Source of the DNA: Litoditis marina
Taxonomy: Eukaryota > Nematoda > Chromadorea > Rhabditida > Rhabditidae
Length of the DNA stretch: 64,000 bases
Assembly: GCA_964036275.1 (NCBI GenBank)
Contig: OZ038433.1
Coordinates: 52,283,902-52,347,901 of the forward strand
Reading direction: 5' to 3'
The notes under the pieces are model-generated. The model was given only the letters and a program-made list of their open reading frames with translations, had not been told where the DNA came from and searched no databases. The position numbers and the translations under genes are program-made. Each line of letters opens with the position of its first letter. Positions within the stretch are counted from its first letter, which is position 1. This document shows, piece after piece, positions 34,076 through 46,700 of this stretch.

Positions 34076-37000
34076 CCGGGGGCGTGTGAAGATACTGTTG
34101 TATGTCTGATTGAATATCAATTATTTACGTCTAATTGTTGCAATTTGAGGTTCCTCCCGTGTTCCGAAGATGTTTGTCTCTGCACTAGCTCCTTCAAAAC
34201 TTCTCCCCCTTACTAGGTGGTAACATTGCACGACTACAGTCATATCCAGCAGACCGGTACGGTCAGAAAACATTTATCGACTAACAAGGTCGAAAATGTC
34301 TAGAAATGAGTTTCTCTTCCCATACACTTGTCGGGTTTCCCCATGATCAGCGTCCTTTCAAATGGTTTTGAACAACTCAAGCGAACTTAAAAAAAAACAA
34401 CTAATCACCGTCTGCTCACTCTATCATAGAAAAACATATACTTTACTTTTAGTGATAGTTTGCCGAAACAAAATTTCCTGAATTTCTCGACACACAACCA
34501 AAACATGGTTTGTTCGTCTTGTAACAATCATTAGAGAGTACAAGGGAAAAATGAAACCTTGAAACCTGCGCGAACTGAAATTACGGGACTATTTTTATTT
34601 CGCCCCCTCCCCCATATTTTTCGTTTCAGCCGAAATAGGTCCTTAACATGTCTCCTTTTCAACTAAGAATCACAACGGTGGGGCGACTGTTAAAGATTGC
34701 CAGGCCTGTTACTTTCACCCCCCAATTTACGTTAGTGGGGGGTGCGATTGTACGGTGGGGGACGAAAGTAAAATTTTCGCAAAAAGTGGATCTCACCTTT
34801 AAACATAGCGCTTTGCTGGCAGCTTGCGTTTGCACACAAGAAACAACTCTTATCTACCACGTGTATTACGTTCACTTGAAGTTATGTGAATGATAAGAAT
34901 ATAATGACTGGGACAAAGGTCGCCCGTTAACGACTTCCAATGAAAGATCGAAGATTTCTATAGAGAGAGAGAGACTAAATCTCTGTTGTAGTTTGAACTG
35001 CGCACACGCCGTTTACACTACAAAGAAAGCGGGATTGAAACACAAAATGGAACTAGCAAATCATAAAAAAAATAATTGATACAGATACTGCTTGCAGAAA
35101 TACAGTTTAGTACGGCACCTATTGTTCCGTAGCAATGTTTGTAGTTTGGTCTCGCCACAATTTAGTCGGGATTTCACAGTTAAGAGCCAGAGACAGAGCA
35201 CACTACCACTCAGATATGACCATTTCCTGATAGTTCTGTCTTCTCAAGCAGAATTAAACAAACAACTAACGTTGTTCATCAAACAGTCGGCCTATATACA
35301 TCAGCTGAAACGTTTAATTCGAGTAATTCGCATTTGGCAGACCATTATGTCGTGAACGAGAACTGGGCAGAGCAAAAAGGTTGTAAAACTGGAGCAACAT
35401 GACACAGTGAATAAAATATTCAGTTTGTTGCGAGGAGATATCATAACTCTAGAAATCGAATGTTTCAGTGCTCACCCATGCCCTTCTCAACTATGTTATT
35501 ATGTTATGCTGTGAATGAAACGCGACAAGACTAAAACAGCTGCTGTAAAATATTTTTATTAATAATGCCTATTATGTTGAAAACCATATACGGCTCAACA
35601 AATTCCAGTGGGAAAAAAAGTACACTATTCTAACACGTTGGTCAAGCAATAATTACGAAACAGTGTATTGTTGAATTCGGATTTTTTCATCTTCTTTACA
35701 AATATGTTAATTGAATAAATTTAATGCAGCGGTTTTTATAGCTATGATGAAAGAACAAAATTGAATAAAGAAATTCTCATAAGGATATATGTATTCACTA
35801 AAACACGGACTTAACAATAGTAGCTGAAAGTTCCAACCACGACTTATCGAAAGATTAATTTGAATTCTGAACGTTTTTTTTCATATTCACAAAACTATAT
35901 AATAAAAACCACAGTTGTGCATTCAAACATTTAGGGAAAAAGTTTGCTGAGAAATAAGATGAATGTTTATGTTGAAACAAGAGAAAATGTAGCAATTCGA
36001 CTCGCTGCGTGAAAAAACAATAATTAAATACTCATAATGATTACACCGTATGCATAACTTACTTTCTGTCACAGCAGAGTTGCACTTTGCCCTTCAAGTT
36101 GGAACATGACATATAGATTATATCACAATTATATTTTCAGGATAAGTACAATTATGTTTTCTGCAATTTGATTATGTATTCAACTATAAACAATTAAAAA
36201 AACTTTACTATACTCGGGTAACCACTCAAACAATCAGTTGTATAGTAATTCTAATTATAATCTTTTACGGCAACTATTTCAGCCATGTGTTACTTTATTC
36301 ATACAATTACAACAGTGATCACATTGTAGTATCCGTAGAGAGATAGGGGTCCGTAGAGAGAAACTAGGCATGGGTGAGCTCTATTACCAGCTCATGCGGT
36401 CCGCCATGAAGATACCGCGCCGAGTGGGATCGAACCATGGTGTTAATTCTGATTCCCATGATCCAAAATTTTGCATAGTCAATTCTACTTCTTTTGTGTT
36501 GCACAAAATCAATCCGATTCAGATTTTTTTGTGTTAGAAAACGTGAAACATTTGCATACTATTCAAGAGCAATTCATTCCCATTTCTTGAAGTTGAGTTG
36601 AAAAGTTTACCTTTTTTGGTTTCTTAATGCTTTGTTCGCTTTCAAATGCTTTCTGATCGTATTCAAAGGGAAAATGAATCATACATGTTTTTATTCTTTC
36701 CATACGCGTGTTGCATCTAGAGAATTATGCCACATGTATAAGTTTCACCAGATTTAGCAACGAGACACTTCTCTCGAGGTTTCCTACTCCCAGTGTACAA
36801 CTCCACAGACGAATTGTAATAGAGAAAACATTTTTACACAACTGAACACACATTCACCTATTCGCGTCACGTGTTGTATCTGAGGATTTTCACTTACCGC
36901 GAAAAGGTTTACTAGAAATTCACCATCTTCAACTTAATCGTCCTTGAACGAGCAGAACCAAGTATACCATTTATGAACCTAATTCCTACATTTGAATACT

Positions 37001-40000
37001 AGGTCAAAACATTCACACACACACACACCTTTACACACGATAACTCTTCAAGTTTTCGCGTCACTTGTTGTATCAAGTGATATTTTACTTCCTTTCGCGA
37101 AAAACTTCTCTAAAAGTTTCCTACTCTACTGCTAAACTCCACAGACGGATTAAACAGAAAAAAATATGAATACAATTTTTTTCATGAGTACATTACAGTT
37201 TCATACCAGTACAAACCACTTCAATACATGTACCTACAACCTTTACCGCTGATAACTCTTCCAGTTCTCACAGAAAATCCGATTTGGCGCCGAAAACTAC
37301 ACTGGTTAGTGCGAATGTTCATGGCACCCGATCATCTGTTTAATTCGCCGGTAATCGTCCACGCGCCAACGTTGATAAACTACTTTTTCGCCATCAGATC
37401 ACAGTTAGTCTCCGCTAGATCGAACTCGAAAACTTGTGATTATCTTTTAATTGGGAACATTGAATTGTAATTTTGTTTGTAACAAAGTATCTTGCATTGA
37501 ATCACAGTTCCGTCAGCTAGATCAAAACTCGAAAACAGATCAAAACTCGAAAACAGTCAAAACTCGCAAACAGAAGTGTTGTCAGACAACTCGAAAGCAA
37601 AGTGTATATTCTTCTCATTGAAACATTCATTGTTCCAGAATTCTATTGTTCTATAGCGTATATGTGTAATCGTCCCTGCTTCCTAGCAATTTGATCAACT
37701 TTTGCTAACCGGTAGTACATGTGCTGACCGAACCTTGTGCCTGCAGAACTCTAATCGAGAGAGTCAGTCTATTTTTCGATATATAAAAGAAAACGACAAT
37801 TGTTCAGTACATGTCTCTGTTACTGTTTTATAGAATTGGTTTTATTTTTGGACAAGTTTTTCCGGACTTTCAGGGTGTGTTTCCTCTAATGAAAGTTTCC
37901 CTTCGAAAAAAGCTTTCATTAGCCAATTTTTTTCATCTGTCTCTGATATTCATACTAGTTTACGTATCATGCACGACTGGAGATAAGTTTAGTCAGAAAA
38001 TGAACGAAACCACATAACTTAGTGATAATGAACGTTAGTGAGATCACTTCATGCGATCAATCTTACAAATATGTTACACCTAGTTCCGCTTGTCACGATT
38101 CCTTCGTGTGAAACTATTAAACTACGAACCACCATACTTGGAAAATTGTCGCAAAACCAAGCATGATACTCTATGAATCCCACGTGAAACATTCGGGAAC
38201 CGTAGTGAAACCACACTTGGTCGTTGTGTTTAATGCGTTTTCACGTCAATATGCGTGGACTAGCAGAATATATGAATCAACAGACCTCGTTACAACTATA
38301 ACTAACAACAAGTTAGGACAATCAGAGTGCATAAGGTATAAGGACTGCGGTAAAACTGGTTTTGGTTTTCACACTTTTCTTGCTGTAGTAATAGGTGCAA
38401 CAGCACTTTGAAAAGCGATACATTTTGGCTGATCTTCCAATTCCTTCGCTTTCACTCACTTAACTTTGTTCACATTACCTGTTACAGTATTTACAAAACG
38501 CGAAATGCGTTTTTGCTCGTTGAAAGTTTTCTTTAAACGATTAACGATCATTCTAATACCACAATAAGTATTTTTTAGAAAACAGGTTGAATGCAAACTT
38601 TATTTGCTTTTAAATCAATCAATTAGTTGTTCAAATCAAATGCATGTGGTTGCAACAATAGATGCTGGACATTCTTTCAACCTCACATTGCTTTGATTTT
38701 TTGAGAATACAACATTATGTCGAAAAACACTATCGAGACGGATGATCACAGTATGCCCGAATCGGCTACAAAAGTTTTGAGTACAAAAAAAGAAAAGTAT
38801 TTGAATCATCTTCCGACTGTGTTCGTATCGTATCGTTTTCAATTATCAGGGACTAAATCTATTTTCGTTGTCTTATTGTTGTCAGCTCACTGTTTCAGTT
38901 GACATACTTAAGCAGATTACAGATTTAAGGTGATCGCCAACCAAAGCGACCGGTTTTTGCACGAACCATGTTTACATCAGTGACACCGCAATAGGACAAT
39001 CCCGTGATAAAACCTCAATCACTGTTAGTTTCACTACAACCTCCACTCATGTTGTGCACCTCTGCGTTTCACAGCGATTCTATAGTCATTCTGAATAGCA
39101 TTGCGATGTTCGTGCGTTAGCAATACATTCACGCAAAATTTAAAGAGCAAAAATTGATACATTCCTTGTTCCATAGAATAAACCTTTTGAACACTGTCTG
39201 ATCTTCTAGATATTAGCAGTGCTCTTGTTCAATCTTTCCTTCTCGTGCACGTTATTGGGAAATCGGTTAAACGATAAATGCAAACAATGGATAGTTAAGT
39301 TTACCGTATGAAGTAAACAATGTAACAATGCAAAATTAATGTGATATGGATGAATGAAGTTCTGATGTGAAATTGCTTAATCTTCTCTGAGTGACCGTGA
39401 CACTAAACTGAACTCTCGAGAGTTAAATGTGACAGGATACCGCAAAAACCAGGCACCGTAGGAAAGTCTCCTAAAAAGGTCAGCTCCGAGCTGAACTATC
39501 GGGACACTACCTGACCCAGATTTGAGTGACCCCCACTATGCTTAAACACGGCAAGCTGGCAACTATGTGGTGAGACTGTGATCAGGTCCTCAGATAATTA
39601 ACACGCGCGCTGCATCTGTTGGTGAACTAAATCCCGGAATCACGTCGAGCCAGTTATACTAAAAGTAAAATGAATATTCAAGTAAAGTTAGTTTTCTTAT
39701 GAGGAATGTGCACTGTGTCATTTTCTGTTTTCTTGTAGGGAGAATGAATGAGTGAATTATAATCTCTATCATGAGCTTGTCCTCTTCATCTTGTTTTTTA
39801 CGAGTGTTTTGTTATTCATATTTACCTAAATGATTTAGCAACTTTGATATTTTCTGTCGAATGAAACTTGTTGCTACATCATCAGTTTTATCTATGCTAC
39901 GTGGTTTCAAATGTTACTTAGATAACTCACCTATATTCAAACGTAGTTGAGTACGTCTACATTTCGTTGCTCATACTCACCAGCAATACATTCAATTGAT

Positions 40001-40719
40001 TACAAAGTACAAAAAGTGAACACCATTCACAACGCAATCTAGCGGACTATTACTTCGGACCGCCCTTTAACCATGAACAACAAGAGGTGCTGATACATTT
40101 GTGTGCGTAAACAAGCCGTTGTTAAGTTCTGCTGACAAATGACGCTCGCAGATCATTTCCAATCGAAACAATAGAAATAAATGACCGATCACTTTTCGAA
40201 CTTACATTTGCGTCCGGAAAGAACATAACATTTGCGTCAAGGTGTAGAGTTGTCTTTAGACAATGGTGGCCGACACTTCTCATGTTTTTGAACCCACTGT
40301 ATTGTAGTTTGATCAAACTGTCTATCAGTCGGAATACTGCACTTCGGATATGTGTCCATAACAAAATACTTGCGTTAGGATGTTTTATGTTGTGCACTAC
40401 CATAACTTGACCTGGTTAGTTTGAAGTTCCTTCACCAAATTGTATCATCATGTTAACTCGTTCGAGCAATACATAATTAAATCGAAAACAAAGTTTCTAG
40501 CTGTTATTTCTCTCAAATCCATATGATAGTTTTGACGTACTTCTCCTCTCACGTACAACTCCAGTATGTCTTCCATGAACATCAATTGTATACTACATGT
40601 GAAACATTTCCTTGACTTTCGCTAACTCGCTGTTCTAACTGATCTATTGAAAGCACTGCCATTGAAATGAATTGCTCCTCATATACTGCGTGTGAAACAT
40701 TCCTTCAATTTTCGCTAAC
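34076..40719. other. Long stretch without a supported gene
   Basis: Both strands were read. Open frames are short and composition-driven, and none chains in phase. It contains degenerate tandem units around 36700-37260 (shared CGTCACNTGTTGTATC and AACTCCACAGACG motifs), short repeats of AGATCAAAACTCGAAAACAG at 37510-37570, and a partial inverted-repeat element at 39452-39600. Regulatory or non-coding RNA content cannot be judged from sequence alone. Confidence 0.5.
39452..39600. mobile_element. Partial copy of MITE family 5
   Basis: Begins GGCACCGTAGGAAAGTCTCC and shares GCTTAAACACGGCAAGCTGG and AACTATGTGGTGAGACTGTG (inverted) with the element at 43882-44064. The far terminal repeat is missing. 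Confidence 0.65.
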
Positions 40720-40731
40720 TAAAAACTTCAG
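40720..40731 (+). promoter_or_regulatory. Candidate trans-splice acceptor of the glutamate transporter
   Basis: TAAAAACTTCAG ends two bases before the ATG at 40734. A splice acceptor so close to the start with no upstream coding exon suggests spliced-leader addition. Confidence 0.55.
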
Positions 40732-40733
40732 AA

Positions 40734-43700
40734 ATGACGGTAGCCAAGAGTCGGTTTCGGGACTGGTTGAAAACCAACCTTCTATTGTTGTTGACATGTG
40801 CTTCAGTCGTATTGGGAATCGTTGGTGGAGGAGCACTCAGGTATTATCTATACAGTTAGTCAATTGCAGTCACGTGAAAATTCAGTCACGTGAAATAGTT
40901 AACACAGTTAAACTCAGAAACATGCAATGAAGTGCACGATGTCTCATTAAAATATCAACTTCACATGCCTGTTCTATTTACTTCAAGTATATCTCTCCTA
41001 TTCTAACTAGTATCGTTTAGTCCCCAGGAATATGAAAAACGCTCGTTATTTCTGGGTACGAAGTTTACGAAGATTACGGAAATGGAAATTTTCTCACCAT
41101 GAAACCAGTTTTTGTTGCCGTTAAACTTGTTTGTTACAGTTACATAGTAGAGAATATCAAGTAATAATTTATTTCCGTTACATTATACACATTACATTTT
41201 TTCACAATTACCGTTCACTCATGTCAAATATAAGAAGTTTATTTATTTTTCTATTCGAGTTGAATCTTCTAGTCAGACAGATTTTCTCCATTCTTTTCCA
41301 AATGGCAATGGTATTCTAACTGTTTCTTGATGTTAGCATTAATCAAGTTTGTTCAATTCAATCGAGAATTCGGTTTGTTGTGATCCGTTGCGCGAACTGT
41401 TGCGTATTCGATAACATTCCGCACAATTTCTCAAACTTCGAACAAATTCATCAAATCAACTGATTACGACTCAATGTTTCAAACGAACGATTAATATTTC
41501 CATTATAGTGGATTCTGGGAGAACGGACAGTAATTTAGATGGTCAAACATATATGTTTTGCCGAATACAAAACTTGTTAGCCTGAATGTTAGCTCTAGGG
41601 AAGAATCAGTTTCAAGGATGGAACACAATGATTTCGGTTTGCTTATGGTCAAACTCCGATAAAACAAATATGGTCCAAGATGAAAATTTGCTTTTTATAA
41701 ATAAAAAGTAAATTTTTATCCATAACCATATTTTATCATTTCAGATAACTTTCACGATATTTGGTTCTAATTGTAGATTTACGTGGAGATGAGATGTGTA
41801 AGAGTGATCTTCGCAACCACTCTCTGTGTTCGCTGAATGGTTTTTGTCTTCGACATAGATGATCTATGAACTTAATGTGATTGATAATCTACGAAAACCA
41901 ATCAGATACGAAAAGAGACTTTCGTATTGCATCCGACCCCCGAAGAACAATAAGTGTTCAGAGTACGTATGCTTAAAGATCCCGGCACCTTCATCCCGTC
42001 CTGCGTCTCTTGCTCGTCCTTACTATTTCGCCCCACTCGTATCCCGGCGGGATGTAAGAGCAGAGAAATAGCGTATGTTTGAGAAGACGCAGGATGGGAT
42101 GGAGATCTTCTCGCATGCGTACTCAGAATTACACTCGATATCACCTTGAACTGAAAGAAATGTGAACCTCGGGAGTTCAACAAAGATAACTGCGGGTTCT
42201 TTTCCGTAATAGAAAACTACATGATTCAAAAAAGAGTGAAGTGTGAACAAATGTACAATAAGAAATTTAATATCTTTTTACACAGCAGTAGTTCAGAGTC
42301 ACAGTGTTCAGTGGTTGTTTTCCAAGAAAATGTTGGAGAGGACTATAGTTTTTCAGATACTCCGAACCGTCAGAGTTGGTAGTGCGTCTGATTGGTTTCC
42401 CGGGAGAACTATTTATGAACATGCTAAAGGCCATGATTCTCCCACTCATTGTCGCCAGTTTGATTTCAGGTGAGATTCACATTTTTCTCTTCGTATATAG
42501 CAAACGTGAGGGTTTCCACAACCAAAACTCATAATACTTTGCGTGTGTGCACATAAAAAGCCCTCATTGAAATAAAACAAGAAAGCACCACGCAACATAG
42601 TTTTTGGTGAAGGCAAATGGGGTGTTCAGTCGTGGACCAGCTATAATAGTGCTCTTCCGAGAAAAGTTCATTTGTTTGAGTACTTGAGATGTATAGAAAT
42701 TTTTATAGATAGGCGTCCACTATATCACCTGTTTCTTACCTTTCGTTGTATTAGGTCGCTTTCATAATTTTTACGTCGGCGTTTAACGCCGGCGTTAATG
42801 TGAAGAAAACATGCGCATCGACATTATTGGCGTTAACACCGGCGCCAATCAATACGTATGTTTTCTTCACTATTAACGCCGGCGTTGAACGCCGACGTAA
42901 AAAGTATGAGTTCTGTAGTTCTTAGTTCTGTAACGCACAACACCGGGTAAACGACCGGGTGTAACAATTGTCTATATGTATGACCACACTGAAACAGTTG
43001 AGTACCTGAACGTAGGATTCCTTCGAGTCTTGCGCTGGAGCTGAGGTTTATAGGGAAATAACTTTAAATTGATGTATAATTATTATTTTTCTCTCAAGAC
43101 AACATGATGACAAGTTTGCTCAGATGAAATTAAAACATCCGCTGTGTGCTAGAATCAAACACAATCACGAATATTGTCTATGTATAAATGCAATGTTATA
43201 CTCGTGAAGACAATTTATGTTATATTTCGTTTCAAGTGAAACCTTTAAATGATATTTTCCCAGTTAAGGTCTTTCCCAACTGGATGGAAAGACATCCGGG
43301 AAACTTGGTTCACGTGCGCTTATCTACTACGCTCTGACGACTACCCACGCAGTTGTGGTACGGTTAATCCATAATTCCTCCGTGAACTGAGTATAGTAGG
43401 TAAAAGGGACGGTGTTTTTAAATTTTCTCTGTTTTTGAACCACCTTCCTCCGTACACTAATGTCTCCCTCTAACTTTCATGAATGTATGTGCAAGCAACA
43501 ATTAAAAAGCAACATCAATGAGTTAACTCCACTTTTCACGGGTGAACATCGCGTGAACAAGACAGTAAAAAACACTAGTTAATGAACTTCAAGTGATTTC
43601 ATTCGAGAAGCTCTTCAACTTTTAGATCAAACTGAAACACCTCATCCTCACGACAAAGCAAAATCTGAGCACGTTTTGCATTTCGCACCTTGTTATTCAA

Positions 43701-46700
43701 AGTATGCAGTTTTGGAATGCTTTCATATTCAGTTGGGAATAATAATCGTGGTTCTCATCCATCCTGGTCATCCGAATATGAAGAAACAGCTGGCAACTGG
43801 AGAAGAGACTCACAAAGAAGTATCCGCTCTCGACAAATTCATGGATCTTATAAGGTGCGATATAACCTGTTTAATACACCTGGCACCGTAGCAAAGTCAT
43901 GAAAGTGGTGAGCTCAACCCGATTGAGGACTTTATCACAGTCTGACCACATAGTTGCCAGCGTTCCGTGTTTAAGCATAATTTAGGTGACCCAACGCTGG
44001 GTCAGGGGGTGAGCAGATAGATGAGCTCAAAGGTGAACTTTTCATGAGACTTTGCTACGGTGCCTGTTATCACAATAGTTAACTTTAAACATAGTTGTTG
44101 ATGCATACTGTAATAGAAACTATAGTTCAGTTTATATAAGGCGCTTGACACGTTGGCGTGGGATAGTCACGACAACATTACCTCATTGATACAAAGTGCC
44201 ATTTGCTTATATGATTTAATCAGTAGGTTTTCAAATATATATAAAGATTAATGATTAATGTGTTATGTAAAGATTAATGTTTTTCAGAAACATGTTTCCC
44301 GAGAACATAATTCGATCGACTTTTCAACAGCAGCAAACTGTTATTGAGACCACGTTCAATCAAACGACGGGAGAACAAGTGAAAACACACAACGTACACT
44401 ATGCGGACGGGATGAATGTACTGGGTACGTGAAAACCGTTTCAAACTATGCTAATGCAAAGTTTAAAGGAAAGTAAAGGAAATCTATACTTGATGTTCTA
44501 CGGTTTTTTTTGTTCTAATACTTCTGAGCTGTGATAACTAAACGTAGTTACATAAAAACCATAAACTACATTATTATCACGTAAAACGTGATGAAAAAAG
44601 CAGAATGTGCATCACTACCGTCATGTTTGCTTTTGACAGATTGGCTCTCAGCATCCATCGACACGAACAACTAGGATGCATTTCTCTAAACTTATTAAAT
44701 GTTTCAGGTCTGATCATTTTCTGCATCGTGATGGGAATGGTCATTTCGCGAATCGGTCGTCCTGCCAAGCCGTTGGCCGACCTGTTCATGGCCCTGGATG
44801 TGGTCATCACGAAAATGGTGTTCTTGATCATGTGGTAGGTGGATAGATTGAATATATGTGAATTGAAAAGTTAAACTTTTGATAATCGAAACATTATCTG
44901 AAAATGGAATCATTGCCAAATGTAAACCACACCGTACAGCGAAGTTTAGCCCTAACTATGTCTTTAAGATTCTTGCATAAATTCGAGTTCAAGTGGTGGA
45001 CTTAACGAGTTTCCGTGTTTTACTGAATTCAGAGAACTTTCCGTCAAGTTTTTAGAACTAATTTCAGAAATGATAAAAAGTGTCAATCAAGAGAGCCCGA
45101 GCAAGAGTTATTGAATGTATCATCAAAATGAATCAGTCCAAATTCTAAATGAATTCAGGACTGGTCCTATTGGAATTCCTTCTTTAATCGCTCAGAAAAT
45201 GCTGGAAGTTGGGGACTTGGTGAGCACGGCGACTATGTTGGCAATGTTCATGCTGACGGTTATTTTAGGTAATACTTTAATTCCTTTTCGAAAGAACGAT
45301 CTTTATTTGAAAATTATGTGAACATCAAGGTGATTGCTCACATGATGAGTCACTCTTAACACGTGTGCTACACATGTGTCACTTAACAATAATGAATATG
45401 AAGTTGGCAAGCAGTTTTTATTTTCGTATTTGTTATAAAAGGAAATGTGGATAAAGTCGTCGCCATAAATATTTTGTATAGTTTTGTATAACACTCAACT
45501 GTTCCACTTCCCGTGGTAGTTGAAAGCGCGGTGGAATGTTATGCTGAATGTATAAGTAGGAAATTCATTCTTTGGAGTTTCTTTCAAACGTCTAAAAAAA
45601 CTTGATAATTTTCAGGTCTGGCAATTCAGTGTTTCATCACGTTGCCACTGATTTTCTTTATCTTCACTCGTCACAACCCATACAAATTTCTGGGCGGACT
45701 AGGACAAGCTGTTCTCACCGCACTGGGCACAGCCTCCAGGTAAAATCTTCACAATCGATACGACAAACCTATCACTAACATTGGATATAACTTGGATAAC
45801 GTTTTATATATAGCACATAACATTCGATTGCGTAACTGAATTACTCTGGTGAGGAAATGGAAAATTTCTCGAAAAGCTGCATCCAAAAAAACTAAGTTCT
45901 GTCACCTTTTTATCGGTGAATATTTCTTTCGTTTGCTGGATCATCTTTTATATCAAGATTTTGTTGTGTTTTTGTTTCAAACCATTTAAACAGGCGTTTT
46001 TCTGCAGTTACTTGAAACTATGCGTAAAGTTTGAATTATGAATCTTTTAGAAAGGTTCCTTTACCGAGACACTGATTGGAATAAGTACCATATTTCAGTG
46101 CTGCCTCTCTGCCTGTAACATTCAAGTGCCTCAACGACCTGGGGATAGATTCAAGAGTAACCAAGTTCGTGTTACCGGTCGGATCAATGGTGAACATGGT
46201 GAGCAGTAGAAAAGAATACCCTTGTAAGGATGGTTATGTCGTCCAATCCCAAGGCAACAGTCCTGTAAACTGCAACACATTTTTCAATTGCCTTTAAAGG
46301 GCCGTTGACACGGGATTGGTCCACATGATTGTCCTGCTCTAACAAAATGAGCCGATTAACACTTTCTGACACTGTTTCACAGAATATACAATCAATGAAT
46401 GAAAAACTCACTCTTTTTTCAGTTCTCATACTTTTCTTTGAGAATAACGAATACGATTCGCATAGTTTTGTTTAGCAGTGGTTTTACAGAGTAACTTATC
46501 GAACTATGACCAGAGCAGAATGAATGTGTTGACTAGATGGAGAAATTTCATGAACAAAAGAGTAATACTTGATAGTGGCTCATTGCGTGTGACAAATTTT
46601 CAGCTCTGTCAGTTAATATTTTTCAGGACGGAACCGCTCTCTACGAAGCAGTTGCTTCTATTTTCATAGCACAAATGAATGGAATGAACCTTTCATTGGG

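Noticed and set aside
36350..36440. tRNA-like stretch with GGTTCGATCCC on the minus strand
   Set aside because: The B-box-like part comes before the A-box-like part, so it cannot be a tRNA; the rest does not fold as one.
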